A DNA stretch of 64,000 nt, from assembly GCA_947579665.1 (NCBI GenBank), contig OX388341.1, forward strand, positions 8,174,752 through 8,238,751, in the 5' to 3' direction. The position numbers and the translations under genes were made by a program. Within the stretch, counting starts at the first letter, position 1. Every line of letters starts with the position of its first letter. The notes below the pieces were generated by a model. The model did no database searches, was not told the DNA's origin, and saw only the letters and a list, made by a program, of their open reading frames with translations. Positions 32,812 through 44,749 of the stretch are shown piece after piece. Source of the DNA: Sympetrum striolatum. Lineage: Eukaryota > Arthropoda > Insecta > Odonata > Libellulidae.

Positions 32812-33539
32812 AGTATTAAAAATTAATGAAACTACAAGCTGTAATTGTCTTTTATATTGTTACTAACATTAAAATTTTAAATTTCGTAGGTATCGAAGAA
32901 GGCTAACAACATACCCTGAGTAACTGACGTAATTGTACACTCTAACAGCTGACGTAATAGAAAAATAATGAAAAAAAATATAAGCAATGATTATATAGGT
33001 ATACTCTTTGAAAAAGATCCTTAGTAAAGTTCAGACTTAAAAATTCACTGAATTACGGTTGAATTTCGACCACTAGTAAATATAAATGGTCCAAAATATG
33101 ATAAAAATATTCTAAATTCTTATCACACGTATGATTCTCGTGAACAATTTTAAAAGATTAAACTGCGTAAACTTACGAGTAAGAATAATATGCATTAAAG
33201 AGTTGTTTTGCCTGTATTACGTGTACTCCGTTTAACTTTTACAGTATACACTAGGTAGTAAAAAGTGTTATTCCATCGACGGTGCTCATTTTCAGTATAT
33301 CCTTTTAAGATGATGGTCAATCTCGACTGATTTCATTTATTATCATAAGCGGTTTTCATATCTACATAACGTTTTATTGCATATCTATTCGTCGGTTTTA
33401 CATCTCGCAAACTTGTCCATGTGATTTGGATCGAGAGCGAAACTGAAAGCTTGAAAGCAAAACGCCTCAAAATGTAAACAAAGCAATGAGGACAGCAGAA
33501 CACGGGAATGCAACTTAACGGTATTGAGACTGGGATTTA
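32812..33539. other. Intergenic, nothing recognised
   Basis: AT-rich; no repeats or coding frames I could support. Confidence 0.4.
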
Positions 33540-33620
33540 GTCGCACCGTGTCGCCACCACTTGCCGATTTGACGTACTAAATTTCATGGGCGGTAGCCCC
33601 TAGCGGGCCCTCCACGTTCC
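33540..33620. repeat. Short repeat shared with 36710-36745
   Basis: Both sites carry CACTTGCCGATTTGA followed by a TACTAA stretch, in the same orientation. Probably ends of one MITE family; no TIR partner was found. Confidence 0.4.
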
Positions 33621-33679
33621 CTCACTACGCTATATTATATGCCGTTATAGTTCTACGATAGTTTTTATCACATTTACGG

Positions 33680-33905
33680 CTGAAAAGTTAAATATTTCAC
33701 TGTATAAGTATATGATAAGGAAAAATGTTAACATTTAATTGCTTGAGTACTTTAATCTACCCAAAAATGCATAAAATATTATTACTCAGTATTTATAACC
33801 ATTACGACTGAAAAGATAACTGCGCATTGTTTAAATATTTGATAAGTAAAAATGTTAACATTTGAAAGCATAAATACGTTAATCTACTTAAAAAAACATT
33901 GTATG
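33680..33905. repeat. Diverged ~120-bp tandem duplication
   Basis: TTACGGCTGAAAAGTTAA...AAAAATGTTAACATTTAA...TTAATCTACCC at 33675-33765 is repeated with changes at about 33803-33895. Confidence 0.5.
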
Positions 33906-35490
33906 AAACACCTTTTACATTGGTGATCAGAGAAAAATTCCTCATGCTTTTAACCACAATATTAATCATCCGTGAGGACTTTCTGGATCTTTAAATAAAT
34001 AGCATGTAAATAAAAAGAAACAAAATATGAATATTTTCACAATTTATTTTTTTATGCTAAATAAGATCTCATAGTATCACACAATCTATACAACAGAACA
34101 TCAAATGATGAGAGAATTTTCAAGAACACAATAAATAAATTTACAGAACACAACCAAATTACCAAATGTCTTCATATCGGAGATAATTATGAGTGGAGAT
34201 ACAAAGAAAGAAATTTTGGAACACGGATGTTAATGAATTAAAGGTTTAAAATCTCCAATAGCCGTCTTTGTTTGGTGAAAATAAATATGCGTCAAATTTA
34301 TTATAAAGATATGGAAATGGATTATTAATTCAACTATTGTATTATGGAAGCATGTCATAACATAACATACTATCGACCACAATTGTATTTTGTGATGAGA
34401 TTTGTTTTATATAATAGCTACGTTAATTAGACTTGCCGAAAGATAGTTTCAGTAGGAAATAATTGTGGTGAGTTGCAAGAGTGTGTTCAACAACTGTTAA
34501 GGAGGCAGTTTCACTTATTTACCACTCGGTTGGAAAGGGTTAAATTTAATGTTCAGTGTATAAGTTGACCCCTGGTTTATGAGAGATTTTTTTAGGCTTT
34601 TAAAGGTTGACTTATACGCTGGCATATACAGTACTTTGGGTATCATAAATGTGAGGCATTACTTTCTTGCTTTCTCCAACTGCTATATTCTAACATCCTT
34701 CAATGATGGTCCTGATGAGTTGGGTCATTTCACATTACCATCAGAGAAAATGGTTGCTGCTATGGTCTATGCTACTAATATTGTGTCATGCCCAGTGTAG
34801 CACATAAGGAAAAGGTATTTCAGTAAATAAAATGTGCTATCCTACAGTCTGTAGATTCTTCCTTAGTAAACTGTGGAACTTAAAGGGAGGAAGTGAAACA
34901 GAAAATGTCTCTGTTCTTGAGTCAGACATTTGTATATTGCTATTGCAAAAATGTTAATTCTTCGTTTGAAAGCCCTCCTTGAACCCTTCTTACTTGTGTG
35001 CACAGTTCCTCCATTGCCATTCATACATATTCTTCTATTTCTGTATCCTGATTTTCGCCCAGTCAATTTATGACAGCATCTATCACCTCCTCCATTGCTG
35101 CATTATCTGTATCTGGAATTTACAGGGCAAAATCGAAATTAAAACCAAACCAAAAGTGTAATCTTCTCAAGTTCATCATTTAATAATTCATCTTTTTCAT
35201 AATATTTATTTTGCTTCATCATAACCTCATTTATTAAAAGCACTCCCAACCTGCATGTAGGGCTAATTCCAAACAATGTGGCCAATGGCATGACATTGAT
35301 ATTAGTCTGCCAAAATCTTTGTTTGATCAGTATAAATTTATAATCAAGGCATTCAGACCATTGTGAGGAATACTAAATTAGTAGAGGCTAAGAATTGCAT
35401 TTCTTTGTTGTTCCTATTTTTAATGATGATAGAATACAGTGAAAGGTCTTAATAGTCTGACATTATAATGTATATGCAGTGGTGGAAGGT
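33906..35490. other. Mostly unrecognised; possible Tigger-like remnant near 34560-34630
   Basis: GTATAAGTTGACCCCTGG and TTGACTTATACGCTGGCATA near 34560-34625 resemble a pogo/Tigger-type end, but no partner TIR is seen. The 73-codon frame at 34579-34800 (…DGPDELGHFTLPSEKMV…) has no family I recognise. The rest is AT-rich without features. Confidence 0.3.
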
Positions 35491-35499
35491 GAAATATAT

Positions 35500-36623
35500 C
35501 TTGATCAAAACCAAATAGTTATTCTCACTTTTCCAGAAGCACTAAGTTTGTCTTTGTCACCAAGTTTGTCTTAGTCACCAAGCTGTCGATTGAGAAAGTA
35601 TGCATAAGATTTGCCTTCATTCCTTACCTCCATGCAGTACTTCAATTTCCTATCTTCATCAGTAAATTCCTCTGCATCTCTAATCATTCTTTCAATATCA
35701 TCAGTCTTCAGTCATGGGATAATCATCTTTGAAGACCTAGTATGAATGAAGTATAACTATTAAGCATATTATTCAGGAAAATGCTTTTTAGGTTGTCAGT
35801 TAACTTCTTTTCAATAATCATTCAAAGCTATACAGAATTATTTCCCATAACACCTACTTGTTTCAAATTGTTCGAAATTAATGAGAAGATATCCATCCCA
35901 ATATACCTAATAAGTATCCATAGGTCTTTAAAATTACAGGTGTTTTATGGAAAGCTATGGTATGATGAAATCAAAAAATCAAAATCATTTCTTATTTACA
36001 ACAGAATAAAACAGGTTGAGGTTACAATATAATGCAGCTAAACCATAGGATATTTATCCATGAAATACAATGAATTTACCTGGATAGTAAGGGTATGTTG
36101 GTAGCGTTGGTAGTCAGATCAGTGGAGAAAACCAGAGACTTCTTTGTTGGGATGACAGTGTAGCGTGGGATGAATTTAGTCATAACTCCACCAACAGTTT
36201 CAATACCCAAAGTTAATTGATTTATATTAAGGAGAACAATTGCATCTGTGCCTTGTTCACCAGAAACTACACTAGCCTGTTAAAGTAACTTGAGTGAGCA
36301 TCACGTATAAAATTTGAAATAAATGCACAAAGGGATTAGTCTAATCAAATGCTAACCTGGACAGCTGCATCTCATTTTGATGGACTCAACGAGATGGTTC
36401 CTTTCCTCCAAAAGGCTCACGAACCAATTGTTGAACCTTAGGGATTCGAGTCTAACCTCCAACAAGAAGTATCTCATCAACATCCTTTTGTTTCATCCTG
36501 TTTAAGAATCATTGTTTTCATCATCATTTCATTCTTGTACAACTTGATGAAGTAATCCATCACCGTCTGATCAAAGTCCTCACCACCTAAGATGGTATCA
36601 CCAATTCTGAACCTATCAACAAC
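35500..36623 (-). pseudogene. Hsc70-3-like: BiP/Hsc70-3-like ER Hsp70 fragment, intron-containing
   Basis: Three exon-like blocks lie on the minus strand. Block 1 (36623-36357) carries I-L-G-G-E-D-F-D-Q, K-D-V-D-E-I-L-L-V-G-G and T-R-I-P-K-V-Q-Q-L-V from the ATPase domain. An in-frame TAG follows V-G-G, and about 70 residues are missing between the first two motifs. Block 2 (36276-36080) carries [13 protein letters not shown] and [16 protein letters not shown], with T-V-I-P-T-K-K, the start of the substrate-binding domain; E-T-V-G-G-V-M-T-K is BiP-type. Block 3 (about 35712-35500) carries D-D-I-E-R-M-I-R-D-A-E-E-F from the C-terminal lid, with a stop. Splice sites TTCAG|G, CCAG|GTTAGC, AACAG|G and CCAG|GTAAATTC are preserved. 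Hsp70 is a protein-folding ATPase; this copy is non-functional. Confidence 0.8.
36277..36356 (-). other. Retained 80-bp intron in the BiP-like pseudogene
   Basis: Reads GTTAGCATTTG at its start and ACTTTAACAG at its end on the minus strand, between the codons for A-V-Q and the V-S-G-E-Q block. Removal joins Hsp70 protein sequence in register. Shows the fragment is derived from a genomic copy, not from mRNA. Confidence 0.75.
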
Positions 36624-36639
36624 CTGAACGAAAAATTCT

Positions 36640-37076
36640 CATATATATATTTGTTGATAGTAAATAGGGGAGAATAATAGAAACATCTGAGACGAACTCT
36701 ACCACCCCTACCGTCAGTACCGCCATCACTTGCCGATTTGATATACTAACTCTGACGTCACGAGGGACGAGCTTGCCAATTTAGCTTTCTTCTGGGTGCA
36801 GCAGAAGACAGCGTCCCTGCCCTACCTCAATTCTTCCCCATTGGCGTTTTCTAGGCGGAAGTCAACAGTGGCCAATGGGAATGCTCGATACATAAGTCAC
36901 GATTTCTACTTACTCAACAAGTTCTCCGTGCTGATGCCAAGGTGGCAGGATAGTCAAATATTTCCAGTTATGGAGGTCTGGAAATCTGTAGAAAATAGAA
37001 CATGTTCTATTTTCGACCAATCAGGAAAGAGTGTCGGCCATAACTGGAAATATTTCCCCGTGTATGGCGGCCTATA
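36640..37076. repeat. Repeat segment ending in an inverted copy of the 46-bp unit
   Basis: The right end (37044-37071) reads GGAAATATTTCCCCGTGTAT followed by GGCGGCCT, the reverse complement of the unit start at 37241. The left part shares CACTTGCCGATTTGA with 33553. The 93-codon frame at 36796-37077 has no recognisable domain. Confidence 0.5.
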
Positions 37077-38068
37077 GATTCAAGTAGGGTCCACTTGTAT
37101 GAAGCTCGCTCACTATTTGGGCTGGATCTCAAAAACGACTGAACTTATCTAATTAATATTTTACAAAAATCATTGTTGATTGGAAACAGAAGAGAATAAG
37201 AAGCTTTGTATATTTCCACAAGATAATCATTATATATAAAGGCGGCCATACACGGGGAAATATTTCCAGGAAATCAAACATGGTGGATCGGCCATACACG
37301 GGGAAATATTTCCAGGAAATCAAACATGGTGGATTGGCCATACACGGGGAAATATTTCCAGGAAATCAAACATGGTGGATCGGCCATACACGGGGAAATA
37401 TTTCCAGGAAATCAAACATGGTGGATTGGCCATACACGGGGAAATATTTCCTAACATGGCGGATCCGCATTGTTTTGGTCTTTCTTTAGCGTAATTGCAG
37501 ACATTTTTTCTTTTGCAGAATTAAATGAGAAATAATCGTCGTTCAAAATCAAGATCAGTACCAAAAGAAAGGAAATTAAATAGAGATTCTTATTTTGGTG
37601 GTAGTATATTGTATTCGTGTCGAAATTACGAGAGCTAGGGCGAAATGAACGGAAGTTTATGACCAAGGCGATTGTTGAATCCGAGCTAATGCATTTTCTC
37701 ATTTCAAATATTATAAAAGATGGCAATTAACTGAGATGCCAAAATTTGCAAACTGATTCATAAACAATAGGGATAAAATTACGGCGATTTAAGGAGTTTT
37801 TTGGAAATATCTCAACAAAATTAAAACTGCGACTATGAATTGTATTGTAGCCGACGATTAATGTAGTCGACGACTTGTTTTCTTCTTAGCTAGTTTTAAG
37901 ATTTTACAAATTCACTCCTGACCACTCGTCGTTCCGAACACGTTATTATCTAAATAAGTGATGTGGATAGCGAGAATGTAAAGTCAATCAACTTACGAGT
38001 TTCAAGATTGTTTTTATTCTCCGAGATCCAAGTCAACAATACTTGTTATTCCTAACCAAAATAACAAC
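37077..38068. repeat. Second copy of the 30.75-31.66-kb segment
   Basis: Near-identical over its length to 30804-31660 apart from the expanded 46-bp array and a 14-bp duplication near 37852-37870 (GTAG(C/T)CGACGA). Left partner ends at TAGATTCAAG, right at AACAACAAACAAT, after which a LINE begins. Confidence 0.75.
37244..37460. repeat. 46-bp tandem array, four full units plus a partial
   Basis: Units start at 37244, 37290, 37336 and 37382, with a partial at 37428. Each begins GGCCATACACGGGGAAATAT and contains the perfect palindrome GGAAATATTTCC. The last base of the units alternates C, T, C, T, suggesting duplication of a 92-bp dimer. The counterpart at 30979 has a single full unit. Confidence 0.95.
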
Positions 38069-38084
38069 AAACAATTAACAAACA

Positions 38085-40685
38085 AATTTATCAAAAAGCT
38101 TCTGTTGATATTCACGTCACTAAGAGAGTTCCATCCGAGGGATTCCAGCATAGCCGAAACAGTGCTGTCAAATCTGAAATCTCCCTTGACGAACCTTGCT
38201 TCTGTAGGTTGAACCATCTCGATCAACAATGGAAATTCATCCAACTTCGTGAGGATTCCAAATCGCACAGCAATACTCAAGTAGAGGTCAAATTAAGGAA
38301 ATACATGCTATTTCTTTTACCCTTGATGAAAATCCCCTCAGAATTCTACTGGCTTACCTTTGCACTCCATTCGCTTTTCCTATTATGCTTCGAATATGCT
38401 CTTTGAAGGAAAAATTACTGAGCGTAATTCCTTGGTATTTATAATACTTCATTAAGTGCAGAGGATTTCCTGAAATTCTATACAGTACGCAGGTAATGCT
38501 ATTGGACCGCGTGAAAGTCATAGCAACACACATTCTTTACATTCAGCTTGAGCTGCCAATCACTACACCAATCTGAAATAGTATTCAGATCATTCTGCAA
38601 ACAACTAGTGTCATCTTGAGTTAAGACCTCTCTGTATATTATCAGTAAATATACAACAAACAAACAACATCATTAATATAAATTAGGAACAAAATTGGTC
38701 TCAATACATTTCCCTGCGGAACATCTGAAGTGATGCAAACCTCATTAGAAAAAATTCTGTCTAATGCAACTCGCTGCGATCTGTCTCTGAGAAATGACTT
38801 CATCCATTCAAAAACTTTTCCTTTAATCCCGTAAGCCATCAACTTATGAATTAATTTTATGTGGGATACTTGGGATGGGATCTGTTCTTATATCCTTATC
38901 AGCTGCTCCAACTACATTGTTGAGATAAAAGGCTAACTGGGTATCACATGACCTACTTGTACAGAAACTGTGTTGACATCGACTAATTACCCCCTTATCA
39001 CATAGGAAATGCATTATTAAACTCGCTATGATGTGTTCAATAGTCTTTTAAAAAATTGATGTTAAATATATTGGACGGTAGTAGTAGTCTTAGTAGGTTT
39101 CTTAGGTATGTTTTGAGGAACGTCCTTTCTTAGGAATCGGAGTAATGTGTGCTTTTCTCCATGATATTGGTACAAAATACCTTCGTCCAAGGTATTTTGT
39201 GTAGACTACGAAAAGAAGGGGAGGAAGCTGATTGGCCATTGTTTGAATGATGAGTGATGGTATACCTTTTGGTCCAGGCGCTTTCTTTTAGTCTACTTGT
39301 CGTAACAACTTACCTATTCCATCCACCTACAACTTGATTGGTTCCATCTTTGAATAATCTCTAGTAAAGCTTTCCTGGTAGTGCTGATTTATTAGATTCT
39401 CTTTTCGTACCCATTCAGTAATCGTTTAACCCATGTCATTAACAAGGCTGAAGACTGATCTCCTCGAGATTCTTGGACATATGACCAAAATTTCTTTTGG
39501 TCGTCTCCTAAAGACTCTAAAAGGGTTCTAGATCTATATTGCTGAAACTCATTCTGCATTCATCCTTAACCAATCTTCCCACCTCTGAATATTTTTCCCG
39601 CTCAAGATCAATGTCTACTCCAATTTTCTCCAGCTTCTTTTTCCACGAGTGTAGAATCCTTTTCATTCTATGCAATTGTTATATAATTTGTATTAGTTTG
39701 TGGCATCACCACTTTTCTCTGTAGCTAATAATCTCTAGCAACACTTGTTGTTTATAACTCTTGTTTATTCTTGATGTAACATGCATAGTTTGTTTCACTC
39801 TGAATAAAACCTCATTTAAGGTGTTAAATGCTTTGACTATAATTATACAACAGCAATGCTCGTAACTTAGGTTTCATCCAACGTGTATCCTTACGCTCCT
39901 TAACAGTTTTAATTGGGACAAACCTAGCTAAGCCTTCTCTTCATATTCAGAGAAATTCTATCCAACTATCCTCAATAGTATTACCACTCAATTAACTACA
40001 GAAGTCTTCCCTCTTCGCATTGATATAATCCCTGAATTCCGAACATCTTGCTTTGCTAAATATATAAACCTGTCGCAGTGGCTTGAGGAATTTTACTATT
40101 TCCACTTTAAGCACTGAAGTTATGATATCATGGTCTGAAATTTCAGCAATAATATTTAAATCATTGAGCAAGTCAGAATGCAAAGTGGCTAATAAATCGA
40201 GTACACTACCTTGACCTTTGCAAATTCTCCTCTGAATCTTCTTATTAAGTATATTTAAAGAGTGAAGGTCAAACATATCTATGAATGTGTGTGACATTGT
40301 CTTCTCTCTACCAGAGTACGAACTCGATAAATTTTCTCAATCAATATGGGAAAGTTTAAATTCCCCTCCTACAACTATGAAAGGATCCTTCACTTTCTTT
40401 GGAATTTTCTCTAATGAATCACTTAGTTCCTCTATACATCCGATGTCGCCATCTGGAGGCCAATAAATCAAACAAAAGAATACCTTCTTTCCATTCCGTC
40501 CAAAACCGAGCACCATACCATTTTGCATATGTCGTTCTCTAAGAAGTCTATGCACTGACTCTTTATAGAATCGTTTACAGGCATAAACACCCCACCACCT
40601 ATACTACAGAGCCAATCTTTTCAATAAACAATATAATCTGGAGGAAATATCTTATCTGATGAAATACCTTTATCGCATGTATAAT
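38085..40685 (-). mobile_element. LINE (Jockey/CR1 group), degenerate, truncated by a Gypsy fragment
   Basis: Reverse-strand order: endonuclease blocks with Y-W-P-P-D-G and D-P-F-I-V-V-G-G-E-F (40555-40337). A further endonuclease/linker part (40297-39992) has S-D-H-D-I-I-T. RT traces follow through 39500-38900, then a palm segment with K-G-K-V-F-E-W-M-K-S-F-L-R-D-R-S-Q-R-V and S-D-V-P-Q-G-N-V-L-R-P-I-L-F (38842-38642), where families usually have V-P-Q-G-S-V-L-G-P-L-L-F. Last is a C-terminal block C-S-I-A-V-R-F-G-I-L-T-K-L-D (38280 on). Stops and frameshifts throughout. Distinct in sequence from the LINE at 26.8-30.5 kb. Confidence 0.75.
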
Positions 40686-40689
40686 ATCG

Positions 40690-42222
40690 CCAGCATGTCT
40701 GGAATTGTAATCCGATCTCTCTTGCCACGTCTTCTCTCAGAGTTACCACATCGCTTCCTAGGTCAATGAACCCGACCACATGATTCCCATTTATTTCTAG
40801 CCATTTGCGGTATTCATCCATTATTTGCTTATCGGCAGCAGCAATTCTGTTTACGTTTCCTTCTTTTAAGGACTGACGGTGTCATAAATTCTTTAATGGA
40901 CAATCTTTCATCAAATATCTCTTTCATAGAATTGAAAAATTTTTTGTCGCGCTTTTGTTTGAAGCTATGCCCTATGCCCTTGCTCACCTCAATTAAAGCA
41001 CCTTTCAGTTGCTAATCTCATTTCTGCTACCCTTCTGGGTCTCTCTTTTAATAAGGAGGGTTGGACAGCCGCCCTCTCACCCATCCTCGCTCTTTCCATA
41101 CTGTTCTCGTATCTTTTGGCCTTCTATGTTCTCAAATTCACACATAGCCAACGATCTAACCAATTCTCTATCTGCTATCTCGTTCAAAATGTATTTGATC
41201 GTGGATGCGTCGTCTATTTCTCCACATTTTGCAATGGCTTTTATATGTATATAATAATATGTGAAGCAACATATGCTTCGTTAGCTTCCTTCTTTCTCTT
41301 TGTTAGGCATAGACGTCTGCTTGATTGGCCGCCGAAGGGAAACTACTAAGTAGCCTTTTATTGAATAAGTCCTACGAGTAGACCTCTTCAGCTACACTGT
41401 TTAACCATAGTCTCACCGCCCCATGTAACTTTGTAACAGCTAAATGCTAACAGCATGGAATAATACCACCCATTGGCCAATGCCACCCCTTCCTCTCGCT
41501 GCACCCATTGTTCCGATGTGAATCCCGACTCCACTGACGGCTCAATTTCTGGGAGCAACCTTTCTGCGAGTGATATATACGCCGTTGCCAAACTTCCCAA
41601 CATCATGCGCTGCCCCGTACCTAATAATTCCTTCTCTCTTTCCAAAACCTTTCAGTCTCTATCTAGCAATTCTCTCTCTTGCTGGAGGAATTCTCTTTCC
41701 CTAGCTACTTCGTACATCGCACTGCTCACCTCACTAATTTCTTGCATTTAACCATTTTGACCCTCTGGATCTCAAATTGGTTAATGACTGAGGTAGCCAT
41801 GTTGTGGGAGTAGAAGTGACTGCTGGGACATCCAAAACGCTAAAGGAATGAGCCCGACCTATTGCCAAACATTGCGCCTTCCCCGCTCGGGTTCACTTCT
41901 GCAATCTCTTTTCATCTTGCGCCACAGTTCCTCGCAACTGACCCAAACACTTTGCACTTCAGTTACCTACAGTTTATCTCTTCCTGAGGTGTGTCTGCCA
42001 TTGATCACGCTGTTGCTCTGTGAGGAACCCTTTCCTTAGGTTGTTGAAATAACTACACCAGGCTCCTCGATAAAACACTTTATTCACCAAATCTCACAGG
42101 AGCGCACCTTGAGAGCGCCCAGACGTGACACCATACTTCTCGTTACTCTCTCTTCAATTGTCTCTGTTGTTTACTTCTGGTGGCAGCACCTGCTGCCCCC
42201 TTGACCCTTCTTCTTTCTGACA
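40690..42222 (-). mobile_element. Second Gypsy copy, 3'-truncated (5' LTR, gag, protease start)
   Basis: Closely matches 22.7-24.3 kb: LTR 42019-42222 (TGTGAGGAACCC start, TTTCTGACA end), gag with the same coiled-coil and capsid blocks (for example S-L-A-E-R-L-L-P-E-I-E-P-S-V-E-S), and protease with GFIDLGSDVVTLRED. It is cut at 40690, where the LINE begins. The gag frame is broken by several stops and indels. The LTR has diverged well beyond the pair at 20-24 kb, so this is an older or different subfamily copy. Like the first copy, it is followed by CATATATATA. Confidence 0.85.
42019..42222 (-). repeat. 5' LTR of the second Gypsy copy
   Basis: Shares CACTTTATT, GGCAGCACCTG and CCCCCTT..CC..TTCTTTC with the 24.1-kb LTR, with many substitutions and small indels. 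Confidence 0.7.
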
Positions 42223-42238
42223 TATATATATATGTACA

Positions 42239-43231
42239 GGGTGTCCCAAAAGTCATGGACCAAACAAAACACAGAGGTAGAACATCACATGGGCTACAGG
42301 TTTGCAATTCATCTTGGTGTCCGATCTTCTTTTGTTTTCGAGTTATGAATTTATTCTGAGAAAACCATGACTTCCCAGTCATTTTTGGTCATGGTGATTT
42401 AAGTATTTGAGATGCATTGTTGAATTTTTTCGCCTAAAAATGCTAAATAGTTGCTGTAACTGACAAATGAATAGCTTTTACCCTTACTCGTACCGTTTAG
42501 CCAAAATAAAATTTCAAATTATTAAATTCTCAAAATTCCGAACTTTGACAAAATCTTTGAGGGCTATTTAAAAAATAATTCGTAATAAAGAACTTTTTTG
42601 TCACATATCTTAAAAACTTTTTCAGTGCATCAGCTATTTAACACGTAAATTTTGTTGGGTTATCTTTACGGCATCATACCTAAAATTTGATTCGAAACAG
42701 TAAGTTCATGATTCCCAGTTCTCACAAACAAGTCAAAGCCTCTTTAAACCTTAAACAGGAGTCATTAATGTGTTTAATTATTGATACAAAAAACGTTTTA
42801 CTATTTAACATGGCTGTGGCACTCTCTGGCGGTAGGATTAAATACCCCCTATCCTCATTACTTGCTTTAATCAACAACAATACCCTTCAAGATTGCTACA
42901 ATGTATGGACCATTGTTGGGAGCCGTGGCATAACTAAGCTTTCGCAACAATGCAGTTCACAATAGTTTTAATTCTATTGCAGTCATTGCTGACTTATATT
43001 TGTTGTGAAGCGTTGCAAAGGCTCTACCTATTTTTCGGCCAAGTTCTATCTTGTTTCTTGTTCTCACCATGACCACAAATGACTGGGAAGTCATGGTTTT
43101 CTCAGAAAGTACGAAAAAAATTCATAACTCGAAAACAAAAGAAGATCGGACACCAAGATGAATTGCAAACCTGTAGCCCATGTGATGTTCTACCTCTGTG
43201 TTTCGTTTGGTTCATGACTTTTGGGACACCC
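42239..43231. mobile_element. DNA-transposon-like element with ~160-bp TIRs
   Basis: GGGTGTCCCAAAAGTCATGG at 42239 is inverted at 43231. The arms stay almost identical for about 160 bp (including GATCTTCTTTTGTTTTCGAG and CCATGACTTCCCAGTCATTT). The right arm carries an ~11-bp insertion (GTACGAAAAAA-like). The ~670-bp centre has a 92-codon frame (42687-42965) with no recognisable domain. No clear target duplication (left flank GTACA, right flank ATAGA). Confidence 0.85.
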
Positions 43232-44740
43232 ATAGAGAGAAGACTAGTGTGCGGATGGTGGAGGACAAGAAGGAAAAAGAGACAGCAGTGAAGTACGAGC
43301 CCGACCGCAAGCCGAAAGGAATGTTACAATATATACACACATTCTCTGACTTATGAACTTGTTATATATTTTACATCTGGTCGTAAGTTGGATATATGAT
43401 ATGAGGTGTAGCATATCTTGTCCACTGTATAGGTTGATTTTTAGCATTACCAAGATAAAGAACTGACTTTGTTTGCTATTGTATTTTGTGTAGTAACAAC
43501 TCATAGTGGTTGTTTTAATGATCTAATCAATATATCGGCAAATCTTTCTTTTAAAATATAATGTTGAGTCCAACACCTTCAAAATAATACAAATAGGAGT
43601 GCCAGCAAAATTTTTTTTGAAAAGTTAGGAAATGATAGGTTGGTTACAAACGATTGTATTAATAATTCTGAGTTTTTATTACTACATTGCATCAATGAAA
43701 ACATATCCCTAAATCATAATGAATATGTCTCTGTTAAATGTCATTCAAGTCTAAGTATGCTTGTCAGTAAGTCGTGGTTACTTATATTAAAAATATTACC
43801 CATTGCAAACAAACTAAAATCTGTTATGTGAATGAGTATAAACTAATAGCCTAGTCCATATTTAGGCTTATGAGATATAAGTTTTACTTAATGAAGCAAA
43901 ATCTTGTGATAAATGTACACTTTCAGGGTTGAAGAAGAAATAATGACAATAAGAATGTTACTTGAAAACCCGAATAATAATAATTAATGGTAGACAGTAT
44001 ATACTATAAAAAATAGTTGCTACCTAAAAATGAATAAAAATTCTGATTGAAATTATACTGCAGTTGGCCAAATACTCATGCGATAATCTCTGAGCTAAGG
44101 AGGATAGAAAATTCAGAGATTGCTAACTACTATGTTGCATTTGAGGAAAAGCATTGGAATGATGAAAAATCTTCATTTAACTACTTTTAAATAGTCTGGT
44201 TATCTGTATTTATGTGAAAAATTTAAATAGTATTTATATCGGGAACAGTATACAGCACAGGCTTCTTCCTAGACCTGTTTCTCCGTCTCATAGACTGGGA
44301 GTGTTACATAATGGACTTGAAAATAAACTGTTGAAATGAGAACCAAATGGAAATTAAACAAAATAGCTCAGACAAAGGGTTAAAAAATTAAACCAGACAT
44401 ACATATCAAATTATCACATCCATGTATTACATAGTTGCTCAAAACTTCTAATAAGAGCTGTTGAAATGAAAATTTCATTACATTTTTATCGAAATTTAAA
44501 TTTTCACTTTTCAAAAGATTTTTGTAGTAAATTTGGACGTTATTAACTGTGAGAGAATCTGTATGTACCTCATTTACTCTAAAATAATGTGCCATTGAAT
44601 GTAATGCACACTCCAAAATTCGAGTGTTGGTAATAGAAAAATCAATTTTCTGCACATGTTAAGCTCACTTTAACACATGGGACCATGCATTCATAGCACC
44701 ATATACATGTGTACTGTAAGTGTATAGGGTAAACCAAAAC
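43232..44740. other. Intergenic, nothing recognised
   Basis: Short frames only. The frame at 44655-44380 (reverse) has no family I recognise. Confidence 0.4.
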
Positions 44741-44749
44741 ATAGAGAGT

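Noticed and set aside
34579..34800. Possible small gene with D-E-L-G-H-F-T-L-P-S-E-K
   Set aside because: Could not connect it to any family; it overlaps a Tigger-like repeat edge and lacks supporting exons.
37244..37460. CRISPR-like array
   Set aside because: Units are contiguous 46-bp tandem repeats without spacers, in a eukaryotic context with no cas genes.
42687..42965. 92-codon ORF as the transposase of the long-TIR element
   Set aside because: Too short and without any DDE, helix-turn-helix or zinc-finger feature.
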